This document shows, piece after piece, positions 13,601 through 24,414 of a stretch of DNA of 64,000 bases. Numbering within the stretch: the stretch's first letter is position 1; each line of letters begins with the position of its first letter. The stretch comes from Blasia pusilla. Taxonomy: Eukaryota; Marchantiophyta; Marchantiopsida; Blasiales. The notes under the pieces were generated by a model that was given only the letters and a program-made list of their open reading frames with translations, had not been told where the DNA came from and made no database searches. The stretch spans positions 10,602,001-10,666,000 of the forward strand of contig CM114275.1 of NCBI GenBank assembly GCA_050084515.1, read 5' to 3'. The position numbers and the translations under genes are program-made.

Positions 13601-15553
13601 TCAGAGAGACAATTGAGAGGGAGACCACTGAAGGGATAGAGGGTCATGTAGGACAATGACACACCACCAGTAAGTCCGAGTACAAAGAACTATTCCAGAA
13701 AACAGGATTATGCACAGAAACGACACTGACATGTAAGGTATGAACATGGCATCCGTGGTCGGGGAAACACCAGTGAAAAAGTCCCAAAGTTCAAAGCAAA
13801 ACACATTGAAGACAAAAACTGCAGTGGAAGACAAGTCAGGAGCATACAAATCAGAAGGCAAAAGAGTCACAGCCATAGCGTGTCCACTGGATTCCACTGT
13901 GCCAAGACACTTTTCACATTTATCTGTGATGAGAAAGTCCACACGCTGGGAAATGAAAAGTGGTGAACTTCAACAGAAATGAAGAAGCTGAGCCTGGTAA
14001 GTCTTTGAGCAGGTAAGTTCCAAACTTCTGTGTCAAATGAGGGGACAGGTGAACGACATGAGATCAACTGGACAATATCCCAGGTTCCTGTGAACGTGTA
14101 GACATCCTGGCTATTTCAACTAGCATAGGTTTGATCCCTGGTGATCATATTGAAATGAAACAAGAACTCATAAGGGGACATTTCTCAAACCATGGCTTGT
14201 CTTTATGTAACCAACTTCACAAAAAAATTGCAGTTTATGTAAGACCAGAATGAAAGGATTGAGTGATACCTGTAGTGACTTCTTCAAGCCAGTCGAGCGG
14301 CCTTCTGTACATTTTCCTGAGTCTAGTTGTATGTTGTGCAAGTAACATGTCAGGAAAGTGGCAATAGAACAGTATCTGCATTGCAACAGAGCTTTTCAGA
14401 CTCTTGATGTTCAGAACTAGTGCCATCCTATAGATTAAGATTCAAAAGAAAATTGGAGAAGACAACAAAGGTCAAAATTCAAAAATGACTGAGACTACAA
14501 TACAAAAAGATGATCAAGTGAACCTGGTAAGCTTCACATCCTGGCAAGAGCATCACCTTGGCAGACCTTTTGAGCTTGAGGATGGGGATGACTACAGAAA
14601 CTTGGTCAACAAAGACCACATCGAAAGTAGACCAAAAGAGTAGCATGCAAAGAGCTACATAAAGACACCGAATGTATGCGCACACCGCATGAAATCTGTT
14701 GAAGATGCTTCTGGGTAGGAAGTCTCCATATACGATGACAGCAAACTTTCCTGCACAAAGCCAACTTCATTAAATAGGAACATTCACTCCAGCCTGTGTC
14801 ATCCACAGACACTCTCCTCACTTCAGAAAGGAACCCAGATTGAACCCCAGGATGGAGACATGGGATTAAAGGACGGCTAAGTTAGAAAGTATAAGTGGTA
14901 CATTGGAAGCACACCCTGTGACTTCGGTCTCACAACTCACCTCCTAGTGTCTCCTCAAAGCAGTGCTGGCGATCATGATGGGCAGTGAAAATATGTACGT
15001 CATGCCCTCGTTCAGCCAGTTCGATGGCAGCATCCACGACTAACCTTTCAGCACCTCCTGAACAGTATGGACAGATAGAATTCGAATAAAACCTTTAAAT
15101 TGTTACTGGGATTCTTCAATTCTAAACCTTAGAACATTGACCACAGTGACAATTAATGCTCCATAGGTTTGAAGCTCCTACTGCACGCTCCACAGTTACT
15201 AAAAACTCTAGCAGGACAGAACATTCGTTACCACGCACTCCAATCCAGCGGCCTATACCCTGACATAAGGAAGAACATGCAAGCCATCAGAAATCGTTGT
15301 CACACAAATAGCTCTAAGTAGAAAATGAAGCTACCTCAAATCCTTGATTTGGTGGCGATTTCAGTTGGAGTTCGCTTCTACATGTAATTAATAACCTCTA
15401 GCAATTTAAGAGGGATCACAACGTCTGTGTCTTGTGTCACAATCATTCATAAGATGCATGCCTTTCTCTACCAATAGGAGAATTACCGATGCCTAGATCG
15501 GGATGGCATAGCGCAACACGCAGCTTGGGGTAGGTCGCCGGTCGGCGCGTCAT
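4697..15553 (-). CDS. ALG2: ALG2: alpha-1,3/1,6-mannosyltransferase of N-glycan precursor synthesis
   Basis: ALG2 adds the second (alpha-1,3) and third (alpha-1,6) mannose to the dolichol-PP-linked oligosaccharide on the cytosolic face of the ER. I assembled eight exons (high to low): 15553-15487, 15057-14941, 14750-14557, 14375-14270, 6175-6007, 5874-5720, 5346-5180, 5020-4697. All have GT-AG borders and phases that agree, giving 1,299 nt (432 aa plus stop), close to the family length of roughly 400-420. Landmarks in order: [18 protein letters not shown] near residues 16-33 (N-terminal GT-B signature), a hydrophobic stretch [12 protein letters not shown] around 95-106, [17 protein letters not shown] near 127-143, [23 protein letters not shown] (GT4 core), [10 protein letters not shown], and the GT4 EX7E signature [13 protein letters not shown] near the C-terminus. 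The start is the first ATG after in-frame stops upstream. Intron 4 is about 8.1 kb and holds transposons; the other introns are 132-429 bp. Function is established for the family; activity of this copy is inferred from intactness. Confidence 0.96.
6252..10310 (+). mobile_element. Ty1/Copia retrotransposon, 3'-truncated and mutated, in ALG2 intron 4
   Basis: The element lies antisense to ALG2. A probable 5' LTR runs from TGTTGATCAC at 6252 to CTTACA at 6518. It is followed at 6519-6530 by a primer-binding site matching 11 of 12 bases of TGGTATCAGAGC (initiator-Met tRNA). Gag starts at 6721 and has an in-frame TGA near 7204 and a frameshift before the zinc knuckle at about 7575, where [14 protein letters not shown] lacks the last Cys of CX2CX4HX4C. 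Next come protease ([11 protein letters not shown]), integrase zinc region (HHRLGH...[11 protein letters not shown]) and core ([12 protein letters not shown]), with a frameshift near 8650, then reverse transcriptase ([30 protein letters not shown]). Homology stops near 10,310: RNase H and the 3' LTR are missing. It cannot be autonomous. The LTR borders are inferred from TG...CA and the PBS because no second LTR exists for comparison. Confidence 0.93.
10311..12419. other. ALG2 intron 4 sequence, unassigned
   Basis: This is intronic with respect to ALG2. I see no further Copia domains and no 3' LTR. Several short minus-strand frames (11,510-11,920; 11,996-12,331) are interrupted and carry no recognisable motif. 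They may belong to the degenerate LINE relic that follows on the minus strand, but I cannot show that. Confidence 0.4.
12420..12990 (-). mobile_element. Possible degenerate non-LTR (LINE) reverse transcriptase relic
   Basis: Reading the minus strand with one frame change near 12,735 gives a pattern resembling the reverse-transcriptase active-site region of LINE elements: [10 protein letters not shown] (compare FADD), then KLQEIMSL and [10 protein letters not shown] (compare the 'G-L-x-V-N' stretch that follows the active site in plant LINEs). The second catalytic Asp is Asn here, and frames are broken on both sides. It lies in ALG2 intron 4 on the same strand as ALG2. The identification rests on short motifs, so a chance match is possible. 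Confidence 0.42.
12991..14269. other. ALG2 intron 4 sequence near exon 4, unassigned
   Basis: This is the 5' part of intron 4 as read on the minus strand. Short open frames occur on both strands (13,003-13,314, 13,601-13,942, 13,740-13,982), but none shows a family motif or consistent splice structure. I see no retroelement domains. Confidence 0.4.
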
Positions 15554-16571
15554 AGCTGGAGTTCCGAGGTTCTTGAGCGCGAGCAATTCGTCTTCTTATC
15601 ATGCATCTGGTACATGCACCCATTACTATGAGTTCTTTACTCAAAGTGCCTGAACTTTTTGTCACAAGAAGCCACCCGTCATGTGATCTTGCAGCTTCCA
15701 TAGACTTCAAAGTTCTGTATTAGTCTGAACATTTGCTTACAAGTTCACGACACAAGTGTCTCGCAAAAAAATGGGATGAAAACTTACCAGCGCGGCGGTC
15801 GGGAGAGAGAAAAGGGAAGCGCATATAGGTGTAGGTAAAAGAATGCCCTGCACCTCAGTACTTTCGCACCGCTAGTTGACAGCCCGTGGCAGCTTTGCTG
15901 ACCTAATCCATTCAGATGCGGAGGAGTGCGCAATCCACCTGCACCTTGAGATCGAATTCCGGTCAAACGACCGATCAACCGATTTTATCCATCCATCTTT
16001 CGATTTCTTCCTGACTGGACGATTGAAAACACGGAAGAATCAAAGAAAGAAGAAATTTTTCATCCTGTAAAGTCGTCGAATCAATCCTACCTTGAGATCG
16101 TACGCCAGCCAAACTAGCAACTAAAACTGTGCGTCCAATTTAGAATTCCTTTCGGACTGGAAGTTTGAAAACACAGAAAAGTCACGGGGAAATTGTCATC
16201 CATCAGTTCGTCACGTCCATGTACTCGATCAAAGGCCGTTACAATCCATCACCGCTCCAGAATTCTTGTCGGCAAAGCCAAATCGGCATTCCCAACTCCA
16301 GATACGGCAGAAAGACACAAATTGATTCTGTCGATCTCCCCTCTTACATTCGCGTGTACATTTGCTGTCGGGACTCGGGATGAATCCCTGTTTTCTCGGC
16401 TCTATTTTTCTCGGCATTAACATCCATCGACGTCTCAAACCGAACCCGAAAAGTCCATTTATATTATTAATAGTACGATGTTACACAAATTTGAAAATTA
16501 TTAGTTGACGCCTTTGACTTCTACTGAATTGGCAAATATATTACGGGAAAGGTAATTTGAGACGTTTAAGA
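15554..16571. other. ALG2 upstream region (5' UTR and promoter expected)
   Basis: This is the stretch between the ALG2 start codon and the Helitron cluster. The ALG2 transcription start and promoter should lie here, but no TATA box or other element can be assigned with confidence. There are imperfect internal duplications: 'ttcctgactgga...gattgaaaacac' near 16,010 and 'ttcctttcggactgga...ttgaaaacac' near 16,149. No further gene seen. Confidence 0.4.
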
Positions 16572-18126
16572 CTAGTAAGTGCACGGGCGATGCACGGTTA
16601 TATAAATTTTGATCGATTGAAAGAAACACATGGAGAGAGTTTCTTGAGAGTTGCGCGTCCATTTGATAAGAAAATATAAAGAGCTCTACTTCGCTTTTCT
16701 AATTGTAAAAAGACTTGTTAACACATGCATGAAACAAATTTTAGAAGTTGGTAATTTTGAATAAGAATATAAATTTCTGAAAATATGAAAAATGAAATAC
16801 ATGGAATGAATTCTACCAATGCGAGAAGTTGTCAGATAGTGCAGTGTTGGCGGAGAGAGTCTTGTGTGCCTCAAACGTGGGGGTCAGAGTGTCGGAGACT
16901 TGGCGAAGTGACCTTTGATTCATCGTGGAAGCTGAAACACATAAGGAGCCGAGTCGAAATCTTCGCAATGATGGATGTCATTTGCTGCTGAAGGTAGTTG
17001 CGATCTCTCTGGAGACCTTGTTGTTTGCTCGTGGTGGCAAGCAGTAGCGAGCCTTGTCATTAGAGCAGTTCCCAAACAGTCCAAAACATGCGTAGGGCCC
17101 TTCCCAGGAATGCACGATGGATTTTGATAACATGTCGTTCTTGCACGACTTCACATTGTTCACGGTGCATTTTGTTCTGTGCATCTCCCATGCGCATACC
17201 CAAACTTCCTGCCAACATAGGAAAATGTGTGCTTTCGATATCATATCGTAGATCCATGTCGTTGGAGTTCATTTTGCAGGCGCGAGCGGGGGAGTGAAAG
17301 TGGATGAATGGTAACTCTCGTCACTTCAGCTCGCCATCGGGAAACTCTTCGTTATCGCTGGTCTTTCAACTTTGGGTATTATTTCTTGCTTCTGATTGTC
17401 AAGTGAGTTCATAGTCAGGCTGAGAGTGTAAATGTGAATTGCTTGAATTCGGAAAAAAAAATTCTGCAAGTACGATAATTGAGCGAAATGGAAGCCCGCA
17501 ATTCTACTTCGAGAGCTACCTTGAAGATCATCCCATGTTTGGACTTCTGACCTGGCGGTGGACTCTAGTTCTTAGTCTTGACCACATATATTCATCATGG
17601 TATTATCTAGGCTTACTACTGCTCCTTGCAACATCCTTGATGGCTTGTTCGTCGACTTGAAAATTACCGTGAGTCAAAGTTGCTTGCAAGTAACACATTG
17701 ATCCTCGCATTTATTTGGTTTAGCCTCAAATGATTCAGATGGGCAACATTTACACAGATTGTGATCAGGTGGTTAGTGAGAGCTGCTCACTTGCTCACCA
17801 GTAGAGGATTTAGCTATCGAATTTCACAGAAGTTCGACAGTTATAGAAGTAGTGTAGAATTGAAAAGAAATTTCCATCGCCATAACCATTTAATTTTCAT
17901 CGCATAGGAATTCCGACTAAATTCTTGAATTTAAAAGTGACCAAAAAATCTCACCCATTACGTCCGTGCAACATCCGACACGACTATTTTTGTTTTTGCT
18001 TTTTGGTTTTGGCCTTTCGATAGCAATTCACGAGGCACAAGAATGAGTGAGCGTACGACCATTTGCAAGCTAGTGGATCAACGAAAATAGCTATTCGCGA
18101 TCCAGTTCCGCAATGTGACGCGGCAT

Positions 18127-18237
18127 AAGAGTCCATCTCTCGGTCTAAAGAGTCCATCCCTCAGTCCAAAGAGTCCATCCCTCGGTCCAAAGAGTCCATC
18201 TCTCGGTGCGATGCGGCAAAAGAGTCCGTCTCTCGGT
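18127..18237. repeat. Minisatellite, 20-21-bp unit, about five copies
   Basis: The unit is approximately 'agagtccatccctcggtcca'. Four head-to-tail copies lie in 18,127-18,207, and a fifth follows after the short spacer gcgatgcggcaaa. Copies differ by one to three bases. On the minus strand it would read as a repeated RDGLFG peptide, but there is no sign that it is translated. It lies inside the 2.76-kb Helitron. Confidence 0.8.
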
Positions 18238-18644
18238 TCGTCCGTTTGTGTGTGTCTATCCGCGGCTGTGTATGTGTAGGGGTGTGGGTGGGGGGAGGGA
18301 GAGGAGGAATTTGGTGTTGTTTGCGGGAAGGGTTTCTGTTTGTGCAAAGCAACGGAGTCGGAGGAGTGGGAGAAGGAGAAGGTATCTTAATGATTGGCTA
18401 TGGAGGAGGAGAGGAAAAGAAGGGGTCATGCCGAGAGCTTTATTAGGATTTTAGCAGATGCGTGGGACTCAAGAGGGGCAAGAAGCGAGGGACATTATGG
18501 AGGGGGGAAAGCTGGGGAATGTCCAAGGCGAGTGTCGGCAATTCGTGGATGAGGAATTCAATGGTAGCTACGCAATTTTGTGGAGTTCAGTTTGGTGAAT
18601 GAATGAATGAATGAGCTCTCGCGGCCCAGCCTTTCCTATGGATT

Positions 18645-18646
<2 letters not shown>

Positions 18647-18690
<44 letters not shown>
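18647..18690. repeat. GA dinucleotide microsatellite
   Basis: An uninterrupted run of about 22 GA units inside the Helitron, preceded at about 18,596-18,614 by a short GAAT tetranucleotide run. Confidence 0.95.
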
Positions 18691-18692
<2 letters not shown>

Positions 18693-18933
18693 GAGAGTAT
18701 AAAAAAAAAATTTGTAACATTGAATTGGAGATTCGAATTCACAATAATGAGCCACACTTGCATTTCTGAATCTGAGACACTTGAACAAAACCCACTCCCG
18801 TGCAGTAGGCCCTAACAAAGAAGAAGGAATGGGAAGAAACCGCACGGATGGGAACAAAATTTCCATGCTTGAATCTAGCACAAACGTTGCAGCAAATAAC
18901 TAGAGCCAGCATTGTAAAAAACTCGAGAATTAC

Positions 18934-19115
18934 CATATACGCCTTCCCAGCCTGCGTCTCCGATTGAAATTTCTTGCCACCCTCCTTGCCTCCTTTTGCT
19001 CCACCTCCACTGTTAGAATCGTAGCGAGTCACTTCCCCCTCCCTTCTCCTAGTAGATTTATCACCTCTAAAGAGTGATCGAAGGTGAACAAGTGTGTGGC
19101 TAGAAGAGCTGATTT
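18934..19115 (-). pseudogene. Exon-like fragment, possibly captured host gene piece
   Basis: On the minus strand an open frame of about 60 codons contains HTLVHLRSLFRGDKSTRRRE and then a Gly/Lys-rich stretch (SGGGAKGGKEGGKKF). It ends ETQAGKAYM at a good splice donor, ATG|GTAATT, at 18,934. The downstream sequence looks intronic. I do not recognise the family. Because it sits inside a non-autonomous Helitron, a captured gene fragment is the likely explanation, but chance cannot be excluded. Confidence 0.4.
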
Positions 19116-19331
19116 AGCATAACCACGTATCTCTACACTGAGAAACAAAATCAAATCAAATCACACAGAAATACTACCAACCAATTAAAATAGGAAAGAG
19201 TTAGCAAATAGGCCACCCAACAAATAAGCCACCGAACAAGCCAAAAGCAGAGTCCCTATAAAATTGCTGAATTTTACCCATGGCTTCACTTCTTATACTA
19301 ACCTCCCCCCATGTCTTAGTAATAGTATAGA

Positions 19332-20131
19332 TTGGATGTCAATTTCATTCACTATTTTCAAATGTTCCTTTCAAATATTCATGCTATTTTAAAGGAGGAC
19401 TTTACTTCTTCGGGAAGGGAGCTACTAAATAAAGTAATACCCTTCCTTAAGTTATAATATAAATTTCTAGTTGTCACGTGTCGAACATAAAGGCACTTTC
19501 CAATAATGATATTAATAGAGATGAGGTTTGACCAACAAACATACCATATTTGACATGTAATAATTTAATTACAAGGATCAAACTGTTAAATATCCATAAT
19601 TAGATCAAAATGAATGGATTCTCCATCCCCTCCTCAATTCCATCCCGTAAATTAAGGGAGGGATTAAGGGATAACTTAAGGGGTGGAAGGGAGAAGAGAT
19701 GGAGAGTTTTCTTGTTTTTAATTCTAAACCTATAGAAGCGAAGATTAAATTTAATTATTTTTTCATGTATTTGTAAAAATATCTCTCTTGAAAAACTTTG
19801 AGGAGGTGAGGTTTGAAAATAAAATTCATCCCTATAATTTTTTAAAAGTTTTTCTTTCTCTGAAAGTTTGAAAATGTAAAGTTTTGACCAACATTAGGTG
19901 GGAATATTCTGTTTCAAAATAAAAATTAAAAAATTAAAAAAAGACTCAAAAAGTCAAGAAGATGCACAAAGTGATGTTCACATAACTTACTATGCATTTT
20001 TATCCCTTTTTTTTAATCTCTTTTTACGTTTTTTCTCAACCTTTTCAAGATTTTTAAAAAAGTTTGTGATTTCCAATTTTTTAAGGTTCTAAATGTCCAT
20101 CCCACAAGCATTCTTACAAGTAGAATAAAAC
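19332..20131. other. AT-rich spacer between Helitron ends
   Basis: No gene seen. The sequence is AT-rich with A/T runs (19,916-20,080), and it separates the 2.76-kb Helitron from two smaller Helitron-like units. Confidence 0.5.
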
Positions 20132-20443
20132 TCTATATTATTAAAGGAGAACGCCTATGCAACTAAACAACGAAAATATCAAGAAAAAATTCCTATGGAA
20201 TGATTTATTAATTAGACATTAGATAAGGGAAAATGGGCAATTAGTTGTGCGCATATAAGGGAAAGTTGGCAATTAAGTGAGGGACTCCTCCATTACCTCC
20301 AAAGTCTTTTGTCACGGTTTATGGGGAGGAAAATTTATATAGTTATATAATGACATGCTCTATCACTTTGACACGTCCTTACTTTGCATTTTCTATCACT
20401 CCAACAAGACTTCACATGTACTCAGCACAAGCATACTCCCTAG
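20132..20443 (+). mobile_element. Short Helitron-like element, about 310 bp
   Basis: A plus-strand 5' end TCTATATTATTAAAGGAG lies at 20,132, and CCCTAG followed by T is at 20,440-20,444. The 3' hairpin is poor (tactcagcacaagcatact) and the base before the 5' end is C rather than A, so the borders are less certain than for the neighbours. Confidence 0.4.
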
Positions 20444-20452
20444 TATCCTTAA

Positions 20453-20682
20453 CTAATGTCCGTGCGATGAAGGAAAAACTAATGGTAATTTCAATTACCC
20501 ATCATTAAAATAAAATTACAATTAATGACTTAACTAATCCCCAAAAATTTTAAGTAACTTCTTAAATCAACTTCGAAGGATTTTATTGGCTGAGAGATCG
20601 ATCGATCCTATTGGTTGAAACGGTCGGATGTGAAGATGAGAGGTGGTCGAAAATCAAGAGAATTCTCTAATAATGATATAGA
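20453..20682 (-). mobile_element. Short Helitron-like element, about 230 bp
   Basis: On the minus strand it begins TCTATATCATTATTAGAG at 20,682 with A before it. It ends with a damaged hairpin (CCTTCATCGCACGG) and ACATTAG at 20,453 followed by T. The terminal CTAG has become TTAG. End similarity to the other Helitrons in this window supports the call; decay lowers confidence. Confidence 0.5.
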
Positions 20683-20683
20683 T

Positions 20684-21607
20684 TACTAATGAGGGAGTTT
20701 AATAGAATAACAACAAGCTATGGGCGCCTATGTGACATACCAACTTTCATAAAACACATGAAAATGGAAATTCACACAATTAAAAGAAGTAACACTTTCT
20801 AAAATAAGAGTGGGATTTTCATGTATATTGCATGAGACGATAATGTAGTACTAGTAAATAGAGTAAGGAGAGAATACAAATTTATTTGGGAATCTTGGAA
20901 TGCTAACTAGTTTGGGCCCTTTGTTACGAGGCTAAAATTTAAAAAAATGCATGTAGCATGGAGTGGGGTATCGGTTGAAAGTTAACCAAATCTTAAAACT
21001 GATTGTTGAAAGAAAGTTTAGCATAGAACCCTTCATAAGATTTCAGATGTTATGTTAGGCGATGCTTAATAAGAGAATTAAAAATCCATTTTGAGGCTCA
21101 TTGTAGGAGTGGTAATGAAATGGTATTTGCAATAATATTAGAAATATAATTATTAGAAAAGGTTTTTCTAAGGATGGTTAATTTTAGATATTTCCCATGT
21201 TGATTAATCCTCTCTACCGTGTGAGAAGAGCCACAATCCTCACCTACTAGTTAGAGTTACCAAGGACATCACCATTTTCAATGACGAGTGTCATTCACAC
21301 ATCCATCTTTTACTACCAACATAATTATCTAAGATGTCACATCTTTTGTAGCGGAAAGGAAAAGAATCATGCATTACATCTATGGAGTCAGAAGTTGGTA
21401 TTGGTAGCTCGAGGATGACCTATTGGGGAGTAGCGTAGCGTTAGTGTAAAAGTTACACCATGTTTTGGGCTCATTAGGAATAATTTTGAGGAACCAAATA
21501 TTTCAGGCAAGTTTCCTATTTTAAGTAGAGTTTATTTTTGGGGAAAGGGAGCTTTGATCCAATACTAGAAGTTGGGGTTGAGGAGGTGATTTGTGCATGC
21601 ATAGTTA

Positions 21608-21675
<68 letters not shown>

Positions 21676-23490
21676 CATTCTCTCTTTATTGAGCCTCCTT
21701 CCATGAGGTGAGAGAACTTTCATCCTCTTGTCGTGAATGTATAATCCAAGTCTCTCACCATGAGAGCGGATTAGGATTGAAAATGACAGCTTTAGAATTT
21801 TATTTATGAGTGGATGTTTGTTGATTCTTGTGGAGATCTTTCGCAACAAATATTTACAACAACTTCAATCAAGTGTTGTAATGACTTCAGTCAATAGTTG
21901 TTCCCTGCGCGTGCTACGCACAAAAATGGTATTTTTTAAGAGCATTTGTAATTAAATATTTTTTTAGAGTTTGGTCCCTTAATAAAAATCCAAACCTCTC
22001 CATCCAATCGTCCGAAAAAATTTCTTAGCCTTTGGAAGAAACTCCATTCTTCCTTCTTAAAGTAGAATTGATAGTTACCTTAATAAATATCCCACCTGTT
22101 ACAACCCTCAGAACTAAATGTGCGCCAATCCGGAGCATTTAAATTCTAAAGGGCTCACATTAGGATGGAAACATGTTGGCGTATCATGAGCAAGACATAA
22201 GTTGTAGAAGTGAAACGTTAGTCTTAATGGATGTCTTAAATAACAATGGTTTGACATAGAAGAGAATGATGTTATGCTAGATGGAGCTTGAGAAGAGTTC
22301 AAGTCCTATTAGATCTAGAGTTCGACTTTAAGAAGACTATAAACTAGCTTCAAACTTGATTGAGTGTTTGAAGATTCTCCACCTTTGAAGTCATAATAAC
22401 TAGATCCGACATGCTTGGGGACGAATAAGGTGATATTGGAATTCTTGTGAGAAGTCACTTTCAACACACCAAAGATCCAAAAAAATGCAAAAAATTCTTG
22501 CAATGGGCCCATAATTGTTGGAACGATAGTAATTGGGTTGAGGACCACAAGGAGGGGCCTAAGAGGAATTCCTTGTTTAAAGGGAGGAGTAGAGTCCCCT
22601 AGAATGATATATAAGGGGAGAGTATCCAAGAGAGTTTGGGATCCACACCTCAACTTGGGAACCATGGGATTTAACCAAGCATACGAGATGAATCGATTAA
22701 AAGGTTGGTATTAAAGTTTTGACACCTACCAAAGTCTAAGTAGTATAGTTTTGATTTGGACCCTAATCATGGATATTAATCCAAATCTCAAATATTGAGT
22801 TCTAATAAGAAACTCGTTCGAGGTCTATTGGGCAAGTGGGATCTTCAACTGTGCTAGCGTCATTTCAAGGTCCTATAATATCTAGGAAGTATGTCTAAAG
22901 TATTGAATTACTTGCCTATTTTGGTAAGTGTGGTACTAGGTCAGTATTTGATCCCGTCTACAATTTTTTGAGTTTGGGGATGACCTGAGGCTCAAACTTG
23001 GAAGACACAAGATCAAGCCTAGGTGTGAGTTGATGGCCAACAGCCATTCTTCCACGAAGGTTCTAGCTAGAATACAAATCTTGGTTGAATAAGTTAAAGG
23101 TATGGCCAATGCGATACTTGGACTTGTCTTGCATCATGCTTAGTAGGCGAATGTCATAAGTATGGCATCTGTATTAAATCGTATCCTTAAGTCTTACACC
23201 TGGGTTGATGCACCATCTCGCTTCCTTGAGTTCTTGAGACAAACGATTGCTCAATCTTTGAAGACAAAGCAGTCCAATTTCAAAAATTATTAGATCAACC
23301 ATGATGCTCATTGTGGAGTCTCATCCCATCGTATTGAGTTCCATTCATTTAGCTATTGGGGCAAGGTACTCTCCTTGGTCGTGCTCACCCCCACTGCGGA
23401 TCCAGACCCTCTTGGACGTCCCCTTATTTTTTGGTAACTTTGGACAAGTTTTTTGCTCGAAGGGTCTTTGCACTTGGACCTCATCGTCCT
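20684..23490. other. Unassigned repeat-like DNA with GA microsatellite
   Basis: No supportable gene. A GA dinucleotide run of about 30 units occupies 21,613-21,673. Near 21,912-21,927 the bases TGCGCGTGCTACGCACA form a small hairpin resembling a Helitron 3' hairpin, but no matching CTRR end or 5' end was found. The short minus-strand frame 22,315-22,665 has no motif. Confidence 0.4.
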
Positions 23491-23499
23491 TTATTCCCT

Positions 23500-24414
23500 C
23501 TGCTAGCTTCAAAATTTAGGTGCACGTCTTTGGTAGCTCTTGCATCTAGAAGAGGGCCTTTTCTACGCTAGGCTTAAGTTCACTAAAGAAGATCACATTC
23601 TTTGTGAACTCACACATCTTTGGAAGCGAGTTAATTTTCTTATTAAACTCTTGCATATAAGTGCTAAGGGACCCACTTTTCCACAACCGTATGAACTCTA
23701 CGCCATTGCGGAACTCTTGGTACTGTGGAGTGAATCAGTCGCCAATCAACACCTTGAACTCCTCCCAACTCAGAGATGCTCCATGGTCTAGGTGTTCTTT
23801 GCGGTGAGCCATCCACCACGGGAGTGCATGATCATGTAGGAATGTGACCGCCACAATCCCCTTATCCAGCTCTTCTACACCTCAAAGTAAAGTTCCAACT
23901 CCGTCAAGAACTCCCCTAAATGCTCGATTCCCGTGAATGGCCTTGGAAAATTCATCTCACAAAGTTTTTTGTCAGAACTAGAAGCTCTGTCCAACTTGAG
24001 CTCGATGATCCACTTATTGTGTTGGGTGATTTTCTTAGTCATCAACTTCATCAAGTCCATCATTTGGACATACAGCACTAGGTCACTTGAGTTTGGAGTC
24101 AAAGGCCCCGCGGAAGGATTCACATCTAGGACATCCTCATGATTAGAGGATGGCCTCTCGGGAGTTTTTGTCTCTTCCTCTGGCTCTCGGTCTGACATCC
24201 ATTCTTCTCTTGGCTTTTGTCGCTTGACTTGGCACTTCCTTGGTTCTTTGCCCTCGATTGCCATCTTCAAGCGCTCGCCTCTACAGATCTCCTCCTTGTC
24301 TCTTGCGTTCCTCCCAGAGTGTCTAGGTCTCACTACTACCTTGAGTTCTCCCCAAGAGTCTAGTTGCTCCTATGACCTAAAGTTCTTGCTCACCAAGGAT
24401 TAGCTCTCATACCA
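23500..24414 (-). mobile_element. Ty3/Gypsy-type gag fragment with primer-binding site
   Basis: Read on the minus strand, a PBS-like TGGTATGAGAGC at 24,414-24,403 matches 11 of 12 bases of the initiator-Met tRNA complement. The gag frame then starts around 24,333 with a Lys/Glu-rich N-terminus. After interruptions and a frameshift it shows the retrotransposon gag core between about 23,870 and 23,540: ALPWWMAHRKEHLDHG, SWEEFKVLIGD, GSLSTYMQEFNKKINSLP and FFSELKPSVEKALF. This W-x-EF...L...Y...F pattern is typical of the Retrotrans_gag domain of plant Gypsy elements. No pol domains follow at lower coordinates, so it is truncated. Confidence 0.68.

Larger units (their letters stand above)
16572..19331 (-). 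mobile_element. Non-autonomous Helitron, 2.76 kb
   Basis: Read on the minus strand, the element starts TCTATACTATTACTAAGAC at 19,331. It ends with a GC-rich hairpin region (CCGTGCATCGCCCGTGCAC) followed by TTACTAG at 16,572. The flanking bases are A before the 5' end and T after the 3' end, the A|T target expected of Helitrons, with no target duplication. The 5' TCTATACTATTA and 3' CTTACTAG match the full-length Helitron at 35-44.5 kb. It has no Rep/helicase coding. The interior holds an exon-like fragment (18,934-19,115), a 20-21-bp minisatellite (18,127-18,237) and a GA microsatellite. That composition fits a passenger element that captured host DNA. The ends are read directly; mobilisation by the larger element is inference. 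Confidence 0.75.

Noticed and set aside
15483-15710. 75-codon minus-strand frame over ALG2 exon 1
   Set aside because: It is a different phase; the true phase reads [13 protein letters not shown], which joins to [10 protein letters not shown].
18636-18881. Minus-strand frame with a Leu-Ser repeat
   Set aside because: The repeat is only the GA microsatellite translated.
21912-21927. Hairpin TGCGCGTGCTACGCACA as a Helitron 3' end
   Set aside because: The sequence after it on the minus strand is CTATT instead of CTRRT, and no partner 5' end is visible.
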